NCBI GenBank assembly: GCA_031119475.1
Contig: JAVHXV010000001.1
Location: 855,116 to 919,115, forward strand
DNA length: 64,000 nucleotides
From: Pedobacter sp.
GTDB taxonomy: Bacteria; Bacteroidota; Bacteroidia; Sphingobacteriales; Sphingobacteriaceae
Direction of reading: 5' to 3'
Part shown: in pieces, positions 46,214-54,457 of the stretch
Numbering within the stretch: position 1 is the stretch's first letter
How the letters are laid out: the number at the start of each line of letters is the position of its first letter
Position numbers and translations under genes: made by a program
The notes under the pieces: model-generated
Databases searched by the model: none
Seen by the model: only the letters and a program-made list of their open reading frames with translations
What the model was told of the DNA's origin: nothing

Positions 46214-47425
46214 TTAATTTATAACTGGGAGTTTATAATATTGTGGTTTCACTTCATTTTCAAATGTATAATCTGTGTAATCTGTTACCACATTGTACAA
46301 GGTATCACGCTCAATTGGCTTTCTGCCTACCTGTTTGATGAGATTCACCAATTCTTGCGTACTCATGGCCGGAGTTTGCTCCTCGGCGCCTGCCATGGAA
46401 TAAATTTTAGTGGTATCATCCAAAGTGCCGTCGATGTCATCAACTCCGAAATTCAATGACATTTGGGCGGTTTCCCTACTGATCATCGCCCAGTATGCTT
46501 TGATGTGGTCAAAATTATCTAGATAGATCCGCGCAATGGCATAATTCCTCAAGTCTTCGATCACCGAAACTTCGGGGATATTGCTCATCTGGTTGTGCTG
46601 ATTTCTAAATTTGAGCGGAATAAAGGTCTGGAAGCCCCCTGTCCTGTCCTGTAGTAGACGAAGCCGCTCCATGTGGTCGATGCGGTGCCTTGCCGTTTCA
46701 ATGTGCCCATATAACATGGTGGCATTGGAGCGCATTCCCAATTTATGCCATTCTTCGTGTATAGCCAGCCATTGTTCTGCTGTACACTTGTCTTTGGCAA
46801 TTACTTCCCGGACTTCGGGATGAAAAATTTCGGCTCCTCCTCCCGGGATCGACTCCAGGCCCGAATCTTTCATCAACTTCATGCCCGTAGCATAGTCTAT
46901 CTTGGCTTTTTTAAAGATGTAATGGTATTCAACTGGTGTCAACGCCTTTACATGTAAATCTGGGCGGTGCTGCTTGATCGCCGAAAAAAGTGCAGTATAA
47001 AAATTGACGTCATATTGGGGCAGAACACCGCCAACAATGTGTACTTCGGTAACTGGCTCTCCATCGTATTTTTTTACGATATCGAGCATTTCTTCCATGG
47101 TCAATGCCCATCCCTCTTCTTTTTGCTTAATCAGGCGCGAATAGGAGCAAAATTTACAGTCATAAACACAGAGATTGGTTGGCTCCAAGTGAAAATTACG
47201 GTTGAAAAAAGTGAGGTCACCGTGTTTCTTTTCTCTTATAAAATTAGCCAAGATCCCAAGGTAACCAAGTTCGGCATGTTCGTAAAGATAAACGCCCTCC
47301 TCAAAGGTAATGCGTTCGCCATCGCTCACCTTTTGGGCAATCAGTCTTAATTGAGAAGAAATATTTGGATTTTGAAGCAAAATGGTTAGCGCCTGCACAG
47401 TCAATTCAGTTAAATGTTTAGGCAA
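46214..47425 (-). CDS. mqnE: Aminofutalosine synthase MqnE (radical SAM)
   Basis: A 403-residue radical SAM enzyme that makes aminofutalosine from the MqnA product. The CX3CX2C cluster motif is in CVYDCKFCSYSR; LESIPGGGAEIFHPEVR and QTFIPLKFRNQHNQMSN are MqnE-typical (the related MqnC is the main alternative). The frame has no ATG before the conserved core: the earliest start is TTG 47425, with TTG 47404, GTG 47398 and TTG 47380 downstream. A -7 box overlaps 47423-47430, so the real start may be one of the later ones. It is the first gene of a mqnE-phosphatase-mqnA operon. Confidence 0.88.
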   Translation of the reverse strand: MPKHLTELTVQALTILLQNPNISSQLRLIAQKVSDGERITFEEGVYLYEHAELGYLGILANFIREKKHGDLTFFNRNFHLEPTNLCVYDCKFCSYSRLIKQKEEGWALTMEEMLDIVKKYDGEPVTEVHIVGGVLPQYDVNFYTALFSAIKQHRPDLHVKALTPVEYHYIFKKAKIDYATGMKLMKDSGLESIPGGGAEIFHPEVREVIAKDKCTAEQWLAIHEEWHKLGMRSNATMLYGHIETARHRIDHMERLRLLQDRTGGFQTFIPLKFRNQHNQMSNIPEVSVIEDLRNYAIARIYLDNFDHIKAYWAMISRETAQMSLNFGVDDIDGTLDDTTKIYSMAGAEEQTPAMSTQELVNLIKQVGRKPIERDTLYNVVTDYTDYTFENEVKPQYYKLPVIN

Positions 47426-47430
47426 AAGTA
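47423..47430 (-). promoter_or_regulatory. -7 box overlapping the mqnE 5' end
   Basis: The minus strand reads TACTTTTG, an exact TAnnTTTG match, with TTTT/ATTT at about the -33 distance. It overlaps the first possible TTG start, which argues that translation starts further downstream. Confidence 0.4.
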
Positions 47431-47466
47431 CAACATTGACCTAAATGAAAATCATTTTGTTGTAAA

Positions 47467-47499
47467 AACACTGTAGCAACGCTTCATCACTACAGTGTT
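47467..47499 (-). terminator. Rho-independent terminator of the lipocalin-like gene
   Basis: AACACTGTAG (47467-47476) pairs with CTACAGTGTT (47490-47499), 13-base loop. On the minus strand it is followed by a T-run. It lies just past the stop codon at 47510. Confidence 0.8.
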
Positions 47500-47509
47500 C
47501 TGAAAGCTA

Positions 47510-48004
47510 TTATTTGCCCGCTTTGGTAAAATTGAGCACAACATTGGCAGTTCTGCCACTGTAAGCAATAGGAGATTTGATGACCATGGTGTTTCCGTCA
47601 GAAGAAGCCAAAGTAAGGATATATCCCTCGGTTACATTTTTGGCCTTATCGCCCTCATATAATTTTTTAAACTGGAAAGTTCCGTCAGCGGCATTGACCG
47701 ACCAAAAGATATTTTGGGTCTTGGCTGCACAGGCATCACTTCCTGGCAAGCTATAACTGCCATTTCCACTATTGGTTAAGCTCCATGTACTGTTGACGAA
47801 ACATTTATACGAACTTTCGCCCAAAAAATTCTTCACGGTAATATCTGGAATCCCATCAAAACTGACATCTGTCAAAATCCAATTACCGGTTACATCGCCT
47901 CTTCTAGCTGCTGGAGTTCCACTAGCTGTTGTTTTAGGCGAACAGCTCTGTAATGCCATCAATGCACTACAGCATAGCATCACGATTAAAAATATTTTTT
48001 TCAT
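47510..48004 (-). CDS. Lipocalin-like lipoprotein
   Basis: A 164-residue lipoprotein (LMALQSCSPK, lipidation Cys 21). The body begins VTGNWILTDVSFDG and ends with beta strands (TANVVLNFTKAG), matching small lipocalin-like proteins of Bacteroidota. Likely periplasmic-side outer-membrane anchored; ligand unknown. Single gene with its own terminator, divergent from the transsulfuration gene. Confidence 0.8.
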   Translation of the reverse strand: MKKIFLIVMLCCSALMALQSCSPKTTASGTPAARRGDVTGNWILTDVSFDGIPDITVKNFLGESSYKCFVNSTWSLTNSGNGSYSLPGSDACAAKTQNIFWSVNAADGTFQFKKLYEGDKAKNVTEGYILTLASSDGNTMVIKSPIAYSGRTANVVLNFTKAGK

Positions 48005-48050
48005 ATCAGTTAATTTTTGGTTAATGATTGCATAAATCTTGCCAAACCTG

Positions 48051-48080
48051 TTTGTTTAGCTGATTTAAAAATTAGCTTTG
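48051..48080 (+). promoter_or_regulatory. Promoter (TTTG-18-TAGCTTTG) for the transsulfuration enzyme
   Basis: TTTG at 48051-48054 and TAGCTTTG at 48073-48080 are separated by 18 bases, the best full match to the Bacteroidota promoter consensus in the window. ATG 48105 would have a leader of about 18-20 bases. Confidence 0.6.
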
Positions 48081-48104
48081 CATATCTGTCCAGCAAAATT
48101 CATT

Positions 48105-49217
48105 ATGAAAACCGAGACCCAAGCAATCCATGCGTTAAATGCAGCCAAAAATGCCACAGGCGATGTCACAATGCCCATCAGCTTATCGACCACCTTTCTG
48201 CGTGCGGAGGATGGTGGATATCCAGGTGGACATATGTACAGCAGGGTGAGCAATCCCAATCGAAGCGCTTTGGAAAGTGTACTATCGGCACTGGAATTTG
48301 GGGATGACAGTTGTGCTTTTTCATCTGGAAATACAGCAGGCATGGCGGTTTTTCAGGCACTCGACCCAGGGAGCCACATCATTTGTCCTGATGATATGTA
48401 TTGGGGGCTTAAAAAGCAATTACAGGTACTATTTGCGCAGACCTTAACATTCGATTTCATTGACTTGACCGACCTTGAAGCAGTAGCAAGCTACATCAAG
48501 TCCAATACGGCAATGGTTTGGGCCGAAACACCTTCCAATCCCTTGCTTAAGCTTACGGATATCACAGCTTTGGCTGGGATTTGCAAAAAACATCAATTGA
48601 AGTTGGTCGTTGATAGTACATTTGCTTCACCCATCCTGCAAAATCCTATCCTTTTGGGTGCAGACATCACGATGCACTCTTCTACTAAGTACCTGGGCGG
48701 CCATAGTGATGTATTGGGAGGAAGCCTTACTACGGCGAAAAAAGATGCGTTTTGGGAAAAGATCAAGACTGTTCAGCAAGTAGGCGGTGCAGTTCCATCT
48801 CCTTTTGATTGCTTTTTATTGGTCCGTAGCATCAAAACATTGGCCTACCGCATGAATGGGCACTGCAATAATGCCCTGAAATTAGCTCAGTTCTTGCACG
48901 CCCATCCCAAGATTGAAGATGTCTTTTACCCTGGCCTGCCACATCATCCCCAACATGAACTGGCCAAAAACCAGATGAAAGACTTTGGCGGAATGTTGTC
49001 CATTTTGGTAAAAGATGGAGAAGAAGCAGCCAAGCGGCTCGTAAATACCGTGAAATTGTTTACGCAAGCAACCAGTTTAGGTGGCGTAGAAAGCCTGATC
49101 GAACACCGGGCCTCAGTGGAAGGTCCTGATACCAAAACTCCACGAAACCTGGTCAGGATTTCAGTGGGACTTGAGCACATAGATGATCTGATTGCCGACT
49201 TGAATGCTGCGCTCTAA
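48105..49217 (+). CDS. Cys/Met metabolism PLP enzyme (cystathionine gamma-synthase-like)
   Basis: A 370-residue PLP-dependent enzyme. The PLP lysine is K195 in HSSTKYLGGHSDVLGG; SRVSNPNR near the start and the C-terminal LVRISVGLEHIDDLI are family signatures. It could be cystathionine gamma-synthase, cystathionine gamma-lyase or methionine gamma-lyase; the sequence does not decide. The longer frame from 48078 overlaps the promoter, so ATG 48105 is used. Confidence 0.93.
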   Translation: MKTETQAIHALNAAKNATGDVTMPISLSTTFLRAEDGGYPGGHMYSRVSNPNRSALESVLSALEFGDDSCAFSSGNTAGMAVFQALDPGSHIICPDDMYWGLKKQLQVLFAQTLTFDFIDLTDLEAVASYIKSNTAMVWAETPSNPLLKLTDITALAGICKKHQLKLVVDSTFASPILQNPILLGADITMHSSTKYLGGHSDVLGGSLTTAKKDAFWEKIKTVQQVGGAVPSPFDCFLLVRSIKTLAYRMNGHCNNALKLAQFLHAHPKIEDVFYPGLPHHPQHELAKNQMKDFGGMLSILVKDGEEAAKRLVNTVKLFTQATSLGGVESLIEHRASVEGPDTKTPRNLVRISVGLEHIDDLIADLNAAL

Positions 49218-49218
49218 G

Positions 49219-49255
49219 AAGAGGTGAGTTGATGAGCTGGTGAGGTGGTGAATTT
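49219..49255. repeat. GGTGAGTT-like octad array
   Basis: About four units of 8 bases (GGTGAGTT, GATGAGCT, GGTGAGGT, GGTGAATT) start just after the stop codon of the PLP enzyme, before the terminator of the convergent gene. Confidence 0.6.
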
Positions 49256-49264
49256 ATACATAAA

Positions 49265-49291
49265 AAAGCCCGAACTTTCGTATCGGGCTTT
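49265..49291 (-). terminator. Terminator between convergent genes
   Basis: AAAGCCCGA (49265-49273) pairs with TCGGGCTTT (49283-49291), 9-base loop. The minus strand has a longer T-run after the stem, so it mainly serves the glycine-zipper gene; it may also act on the plus strand. Confidence 0.85.
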
Positions 49292-49307
49292 AAATATATA
49301 TGATAGA

Positions 49308-49775
49308 TTAATTTGCTCTTCCGCTTTTTTTATCTCTTTCCCTACCGATCAGGTAACCAGCACCTGCACCGGCCAATCCGCCGATAATGGCACCCCTACC
49401 ATCTTTTTTATCGATCAGCACACCACCAAGCGCACCTGCTCCCGCGCCGATTGCTGCACCTTTGGCCGCACTGCTCCATCCTTTTTTACGGGCTGCAGTT
49501 GTTGTTCCACCTGAAGAAGTTGTTGTGCTTCCACTTGATGAATAGCTAGATCCAGCTGAACTACGTCTGGCAGCAGCCAATTCTGCCTGATGCTTTTGCT
49601 CAACCAGTTGTTGTTGTCTAACCACTTCAGCTTTTTTAAAGCTATCTAACTTTAAACTGTCTTTGATAGCAGCAACAGCCTGTTGCTTTGCAAGTGCATC
49701 TTCTTTGGCACTGTTGCCACATGAAGCCAATGTTGTGGCTGTAGCAAGGGCAACTATCGCGAATATCTTTTTCAT
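49308..49775 (-). CDS. Glycine-zipper lipoprotein
   Basis: A 155-residue lipoprotein (TTLASCGNS, Cys 19). The middle is a Lys/Ala/Gln-rich coiled-coil-like segment (~25-75) and a Ser/Thr-rich linker. The C-terminus has two glycine-zipper hairpins (GAAIGAGAGALGGVLID and AIIGGLAGAGAGYLIG), as in YMGG/SlyB-like envelope proteins. Probably an outer-membrane structural protein. Confidence 0.85.
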   Translation of the reverse strand: MKKIFAIVALATATTLASCGNSAKEDALAKQQAVAAIKDSLKLDSFKKAEVVRQQQLVEQKHQAELAAARRSSAGSSYSSSGSTTTSSGGTTTAARKKGWSSAAKGAAIGAGAGALGGVLIDKKDGRGAIIGGLAGAGAGYLIGRERDKKSGRAN

Positions 49776-50019
49776 ATCTTTAGATTTAATTTGTAGTTAA
49801 TATTGATTATCGTGAAAAAATGATGCCAAACTCAAATTCCCATCTGTATTTTGGCTGCATCCCCCTCACTAAAATCATCTTCATAACAAACAAAAAAGTC
49901 TTTTGGTTTTTGATATGAGCGCATTCATCCCAGAAGATCCGATTTTGGCAAATTCCAACACAAACCCAGATTTGGCTTAAATTTTAATATCTTGCCGTCC
50001 AGCGAAGTATACATTATTC

Positions 50020-51408
50020 ATGAAACTAACCATTTGGGGAGCTGCACAGCAAGTTACGGGCAGCATGCATCTCTTACAGACCGATCATTATAAAATCTTG
50101 ATAGATTGTGGGCTCGATTACGAAAAAGGCACCTATCAGGAAGAAAATCAATATTTCCCTTTTGATCCTGCAAGCGTTGACCTCGTCATCCTGACCCATG
50201 CCCACATCGACCATTCCGGAAATCTACCTACTTTGATCCGGATGGGATACCAGGGCCAGATCTTATGTACGGCTCCTACTGCAGATCTGACTGAAATCTT
50301 GCTGTTTGACTCCGTTAATATTTTTTTAAGTAAACAACAGCGCAAAGGCCATGGAAAAAGAGGAAGAAGAGGACCAGAGCCGCTGTATCTGCAAAAACAC
50401 GTGATGGAAACAGTTGATCGTTTTGTGACCATCGGATATGACAAGCCATTTTCGATTAACGGAGATATCACGCTCACATTTGTTCCTATTGGCCATTTGT
50501 TAGGGGCTGCAGCTGTTGTATTGAGCATTATTGAACAGGGCAAATTAAAAAAAATAGCTTTTACCGGAGACATTGGCCGAAAGGGATATCCCGTGCTGAC
50601 AGATCCAAAGCCTATTCCGGCTGTCGATTACTTGGTCTGCGAATCAACGTATGGAGGAAGATTTCATAGCAAGGACCAAAGCTTGGAAAATATCCTCATC
50701 GACACCATTACTGAAACCTGTATTAAAAGTCCGGGCAGATTGATCATACCTGCTTTTAGCATCGGACGCACTCAATCGCTCGTATTTACGCTCAACCAAT
50801 TGTTCAGCAAGGGCCTGCTCCCACCTGTGCAGATTTTTGTAGATAGTCCGTTGGCCAATTATGCAACCGAAATTTATCGAAAACACCATCAGCTCGTAAG
50901 CGATGAAGCCAAAGCATTCTACAAAAGGGAAGGCGATGAATTTGAGTTAGAAAACCTGACCTATGTGCAGGACCGCAAGGAAAGTCTGGCGATCAGTAAT
51001 TATTTGGAACCCTGTATCATTATTTCTTCGGCAGGGATGCTGGAAGGTGGCCGAATTCAAGACCATCTTTACTATAATATCCAAAATTACTATTGCACCA
51101 TCCTATTTATAGGTTATTGTGCCAAAGGTACTCTTGGTGACAGATTGTTACGTGGAGATCCGATCGTGCGGCTCAGGAACCGTGACCTTATGGTTTGTGC
51201 AACAATCAAGAAAACAGATCTTTTGAGCGGGCATGGTGACCATCAGGACCTCATGGAAACGGTACAACAACAGCCAATCGACCAGTTAAAGAGGGTAATT
51301 TTAGTCCACGGTGAGCAAAAATCAATGCAGGCCTTGGGAGATTCCCTATCAAGTGCTGGTTATGCCGTAGTCGTACCGTTCAAAGGAGAAGAGATCAACC
51401 TTGATTAA
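50020..51408 (+). CDS. Beta-CASP metallo-beta-lactamase RNA nuclease-like protein
   Basis: A 462-residue protein. The MBL motif LTHAHIDHSGNLP (HxHxDH) near residue 65, GHLLGAAAVVL, TGDIGRKGYPVL, then a beta-CASP domain (IPAFSIGRTQSLVF, IISSAGMLEGGRIQDHL) and the C-terminal GHGDHQDL and ILVHGEQKSM (RMMBL) are those of CPSF73/YsH1-like RNA-processing nucleases. This is not RNase J. The stop codon overlaps that of the convergent DUF4199 gene (51405-51408). Confidence 0.93.
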   Translation: MKLTIWGAAQQVTGSMHLLQTDHYKILIDCGLDYEKGTYQEENQYFPFDPASVDLVILTHAHIDHSGNLPTLIRMGYQGQILCTAPTADLTEILLFDSVNIFLSKQQRKGHGKRGRRGPEPLYLQKHVMETVDRFVTIGYDKPFSINGDITLTFVPIGHLLGAAAVVLSIIEQGKLKKIAFTGDIGRKGYPVLTDPKPIPAVDYLVCESTYGGRFHSKDQSLENILIDTITETCIKSPGRLIIPAFSIGRTQSLVFTLNQLFSKGLLPPVQIFVDSPLANYATEIYRKHHQLVSDEAKAFYKREGDEFELENLTYVQDRKESLAISNYLEPCIIISSAGMLEGGRIQDHLYYNIQNYYCTILFIGYCAKGTLGDRLLRGDPIVRLRNRDLMVCATIKKTDLLSGHGDHQDLMETVQQQPIDQLKRVILVHGEQKSMQALGDSLSSAGYAVVVPFKGEEINLD

Positions 51409-51938
51409 TTGGCTAATTGCTTTTTCCGTTTCATTAAAAACGCAGAGGTAATCAGGGTGACCAATAGTCCGACAGGGAATATTTCCATATAGGTATAGGC
51501 CACAAAAATCAATGGATTGTGATGATATGAATAGGCATCGCCCTGCAATTTTTCACTCATTTTTTTCAATTCCTGAGCAGAACTTCCGTGTTGTTTGGCT
51601 TCGCTTAGGGTCTTTGCCACCCATTTATCCATAAAATCTGGCATAAAATTATGATAAACAATTGCCCAGGTGATCACATAACAGGTAGAAGCAACCAAGC
51701 TGATCAGGATCCCGATCCTGAAAGCCTTTCCATAGCTAATGAAACCATTGTTGTAGTTGTCCCTATAATTTTTGATCCCTACAAAAATTAAAGAAAAAGA
51801 TAAGAGCATGATGGTGTAGCCCAAGATCATGCTTCCTTCCAGGCTTTGGCTGTGCGCACAAACCAACATCGATATCGACATCAGTGTACTTACGATCAAG
51901 CCGGAAATCAATCCGAAAATTAAAATGTTTTTTTTCAT
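51405..51938 (-). CDS. DUF4199 membrane protein
   Basis: A 177-residue protein with four transmembrane segments (~6-26, 36-55, 74-96, 146-168) and an intervening segment AKTLSEAKQHGSSAQELKKM typical of DUF4199. Function unknown. It lies 95 bases after the LuxR-type gene, a common neighbour of DUF4199 genes, and its end overlaps the convergent nuclease gene by 4 bases. Confidence 0.85.
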   Translation of the reverse strand: MKKNILIFGLISGLIVSTLMSISMLVCAHSQSLEGSMILGYTIMLLSFSLIFVGIKNYRDNYNNGFISYGKAFRIGILISLVASTCYVITWAIVYHNFMPDFMDKWVAKTLSEAKQHGSSAQELKKMSEKLQGDAYSYHHNPLIFVAYTYMEIFPVGLLVTLITSAFLMKRKKQLAN

Positions 51939-52033
51939 CCTTTACATGTATTTGTTTGTTAAAGGCCGCAAATAAGCATTCCAGACTTAAATCTCCTTCA
52001 TACTTTTGGGTGATTTTGTAAAAAACAGCCGAT

Positions 52034-52501
52034 TTATGGAATCAATGCATGTTTCTTGGCCATTTCTATAGCTTGGGTCCTTCTTTTTACTTCCAATTTC
52101 TCAAACAACCTACTGCTGTGGGTTTTGATCGTATTGAGGGAAACGAATAATTGATCTGCAATTTCCTGGTTACTTAAGCCCTTGGCCATTAACTGTAAGA
52201 CTTCGATTTCTCTTTTGCTCAGTCCTAACTGCTGGGCAAAAGTTTTATTGAAGATAAATGCTGTCGAATTAACGATCAAAGGTCTTTCGATAATCTTGGT
52301 CTCGATTTTAGGCCTGCTGAGCTTGAGCGCCAGCCATATCCCTAAAAGCGTAAAAATAACGGCAATAATTCCGGCATAGATTTCAAAGGAATGGTTGAGG
52401 ATGAGCAGGCGAAATTCTAGCCAACGCAACAACAAAGCCAATGCGGCAAGGCTTAATCCGTATAAGATAGTTTGTTGGTATAATTTTAATCTTAACCGCA
52501 T
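52034..52501 (-). CDS. Membrane-anchored LuxR-type transcription regulator
   Basis: A 155-residue protein with two transmembrane helices (~10-30 and 38-60) and a C-terminal LuxR helix-turn-helix (~90-155: LSKREIEVLQLMAKGLSNQEIADQLF and TIKTHSSRLFEKL). It lacks a receiver domain, so input must come through the membrane part or a partner. It begins 1 base after the DUF3037 stop and is followed by DUF4199, so it belongs to the HipA-like/DUF3037 operon. Confidence 0.9.
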   Translation of the reverse strand: MRLRLKLYQQTILYGLSLAALALLLRWLEFRLLILNHSFEIYAGIIAVIFTLLGIWLALKLSRPKIETKIIERPLIVNSTAFIFNKTFAQQLGLSKREIEVLQLMAKGLSNQEIADQLFVSLNTIKTHSSRLFEKLEVKRRTQAIEMAKKHALIP

Positions 52502-52502
52502 G

Positions 52503-52898
52503 CTAACTCACCATTTGCCTGAACAATCTTTCTAATGTTGCCTGTGCATCTTCACAAAATCCAGGATGTACTTTTGAGGACTGCACTACCGTACTTCTCG
52601 TTGCGGTGAGCCACCTAAAGCGCGAGGCCATATCCAATTGACCGATCGGTCCGCCTCCCTCCCCTCCACAACAGATTTTTTCAATAGCCTCTAGGTTAGC
52701 TAAAATTTCATCTATTTCAATTTCATCGGCAAAAATTTTCATGCGCTGCGCTTTCACATCGAAGATACATTTCAGGAATTTCAAAGATGCACAGTAGACA
52801 ATTACACCTACATTCAGGAATTCTTCGCGCTCCACCCTAGGCACAACACGAATGATCGCATATTCAAATAAGTGCTTGCCTTGCATCTTCTGCTGCAT
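52503..52898 (-). CDS. DUF3037 protein
   Basis: A 131-residue protein. The start FEYAIIRVVPRVEREEFLNVGVIVYC is the DUF3037 hallmark, and SRFRWLTATRSTVVQSSKVHPGFC is the second conserved block. DUF3037 genes are regularly beside HipA-like kinase genes. It overlaps the kinase gene by 35 bases (ATG 52898) or 23 bases (ATG 52886). Function unknown. Confidence 0.92.
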   Translation of the reverse strand: MQQKMQGKHLFEYAIIRVVPRVEREEFLNVGVIVYCASLKFLKCIFDVKAQRMKIFADEIEIDEILANLEAIEKICCGGEGGGPIGQLDMASRFRWLTATRSTVVQSSKVHPGFCEDAQATLERLFRQMVS

Positions 52899-53667
52899 TT
52901 ACAAAGTTTGCCGAATGGGCAATCCTTTCGTTTAAAAATAAAGCATAGGCCTTTCTTTGTTCTACACTCGTCTTAAATATTTCCTCATTGAGCCATTCTT
53001 CAGGAATTAAATTTAAAATCCTACCGATCAAGTCTGGTGTAAGTACCTTTTTTAATTCCGCATCAATTTCTTTTAAATCAGCCGCTTGCGGCAATAGCAC
53101 GTGGTCTTTTACTAAAACAAAAGGTCTGATCGCCTGTTCCTGCCAGTTTTGCCAGGAATGATGGAAATATAATGATGCGCCATGATCGATCAGCCACAAC
53201 TCCTTATGCCAAAGCAACATATTTGTATTTCTTGCCGTGCGGTCCATGTTGGTTAACAAACAATCTAACCAAACAATTTTAGAGGCCAACAAGGGGTCTA
53301 TTTTGGTCACTGTGGGATCATAGGTGATTGCCCCCGAAAGATAGTGCAGGGCAAGGTTCAAGCCCACACTGGCTTTGAGCAGGTCTTGGATCTCTTCGTC
53401 AGGTTCTGTTCTTCCAAATGCCTCGTCCAATTTGGCAAAAACGATTTCTGGAACTTTTAATCCAATTGCCCTCGCAATTTCGGCGCCTATGATCTCTGAA
53501 ATCAGGGCTTTGAGGCCTTGTCCGGCGCCCCTGAATTTAAGGACGTAAAGAAACCCGTCATCCGCCTCTGCGATAGCAGGCATAGAGCCGCCTTCCCTCA
53601 GAGGAGTGAGGTATCTTGTTACATGGACAGTTCTAAGCTGCAGGGAATGGACAGGTATTGTAGACAT
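52864..53667 (-). CDS. HipA-like kinase (HipA_2 family)
   Basis: A 267-residue protein with kinase-like residues in place: K44 in YVLKFRGAGQG, D142 and N147 in NMDRTARNTN, and D161 in WLIDHGASL, as in HipA and PI3K-like folds. The HipA_2 family pairs with DUF3037; in toxin HipA the kinase phosphorylates glutamyl-tRNA synthetase, but the N-terminal HipA subdomain and a HipB antitoxin are absent here. First gene of an operon with DUF3037, LuxR and DUF4199 genes. A toxin role is not supported by the neighbours. Confidence 0.88.
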   Translation of the reverse strand: MSTIPVHSLQLRTVHVTRYLTPLREGGSMPAIAEADDGFLYVLKFRGAGQGLKALISEIIGAEIARAIGLKVPEIVFAKLDEAFGRTEPDEEIQDLLKASVGLNLALHYLSGAITYDPTVTKIDPLLASKIVWLDCLLTNMDRTARNTNMLLWHKELWLIDHGASLYFHHSWQNWQEQAIRPFVLVKDHVLLPQAADLKEIDAELKKVLTPDLIGRILNLIPEEWLNEEIFKTSVEQRKAYALFLNERIAHSANFVNAAEDARQALI

Positions 53668-53722
53668 TGGAAAAAAATATACCCAAAAATATAAAAATTA
53701 TACCTGTAAGTGCATAAAAAAA

Positions 53723-53745
53723 GCACCATGAAAAAACCATGGTGC
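53723..53745 (-). terminator. Terminator of the DUF4397 gene
   Basis: GCACCATG (53723-53730) pairs with CATGGTGC (53738-53745), 7-base loop, with T-runs on both sides of the stem on the minus strand. It lies past the stop codon of the leftward gene ending at 53771. Confidence 0.85.
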
Positions 53746-53770
53746 CTTAAAAAAAATTAATTGGGATATA

Positions 53771-54457
53771 TTAATTCTGGACGATGATGTGATAATTCGC
53801 ATCTGTAGCTGTGGTGGAGTCAAACCAGATCGTGTAGATCTTGCCTGACACGAAATTGGTCCCAGGAATGGTGGCCGTAGTGGCCGAACCGATTACTGTT
53901 ACTCCCAAATCGAGATTTGGATCGATATCTACATAGTTTGTATCCCCTATTTCAATGCTGCTTGCAATCAATGCCCCACCTACCAAATATTTAACATTGA
54001 TGGAATTATTTAACGAATAGGCCAGATTCAAAAATCTTACCCTTGCCTTGTTTGCTGCTGGTAGCGTACTTAGGTCTTTCATGCCACCAATCTGGATATT
54101 CCCGCTTCTATCTTTATAATTGAAGATGGTAAAATAAGCTCCTTCTTCCACACCTACATTGGCAGATGTAGTTGTAGTTCCCGTTGCGGCATCTTTAAAT
54201 TTCAGGTTGCTCGGCCCTCCCTTAATGGTGTAATAACTGGTACTCGCACTTCCATAAGCTACAGCAGTTGTAGTGATTTTGGTATCAGCTTGATAAAAAT
54301 CTTGCGGTTGGGATGTCGAAACCGTATTTAAAACCCTCACATATGAATTTCCATATTGGATAGGTGTATCATCACCTTTTTTACATGCCGACATCAAAAT
54401 CGCGCCCACTGCCACCATAGAAATGATGATCGCTTTGTTTTTTAAATTTGTTTTCAT
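53771..54457 (-). CDS. DUF4397 lipoprotein
   Basis: A 228-residue lipoprotein (GAILMSACKKG, Cys ~25). The sequence YVRVLNTVSTSQPQDFYQADT near the start and repeats of ARVRFLNLAYSLNN type are DUF4397, which are beta-sandwich surface proteins of Bacteroidota. Function unknown. Single gene, divergent from the outer-membrane/ComEC operon. Confidence 0.88.
   Translation of the reverse strand: MKTNLKNKAIIISMVAVGAILMSACKKGDDTPIQYGNSYVRVLNTVSTSQPQDFYQADTKITTTAVAYGSASTSYYTIKGGPSNLKFKDAATGTTTTSANVGVEEGAYFTIFNYKDRSGNIQIGGMKDLSTLPAANKARVRFLNLAYSLNNSINVKYLVGGALIASSIEIGDTNYVDIDPNLDLGVTVIGSATTATIPGTNFVSGKIYTIWFDSTTATDANYHIIVQN

Noticed and set aside
49914..49979. 21-codon ORF before the beta-CASP gene
   Set aside because: Too short, no hydrophobic or regulatory character, and no conservation evidence.
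52864..53667. HipBA toxin-antitoxin module
   Set aside because: No HipB-like helix-turn-helix gene next to the kinase, and HipA_2/DUF3037 is a different family pair.
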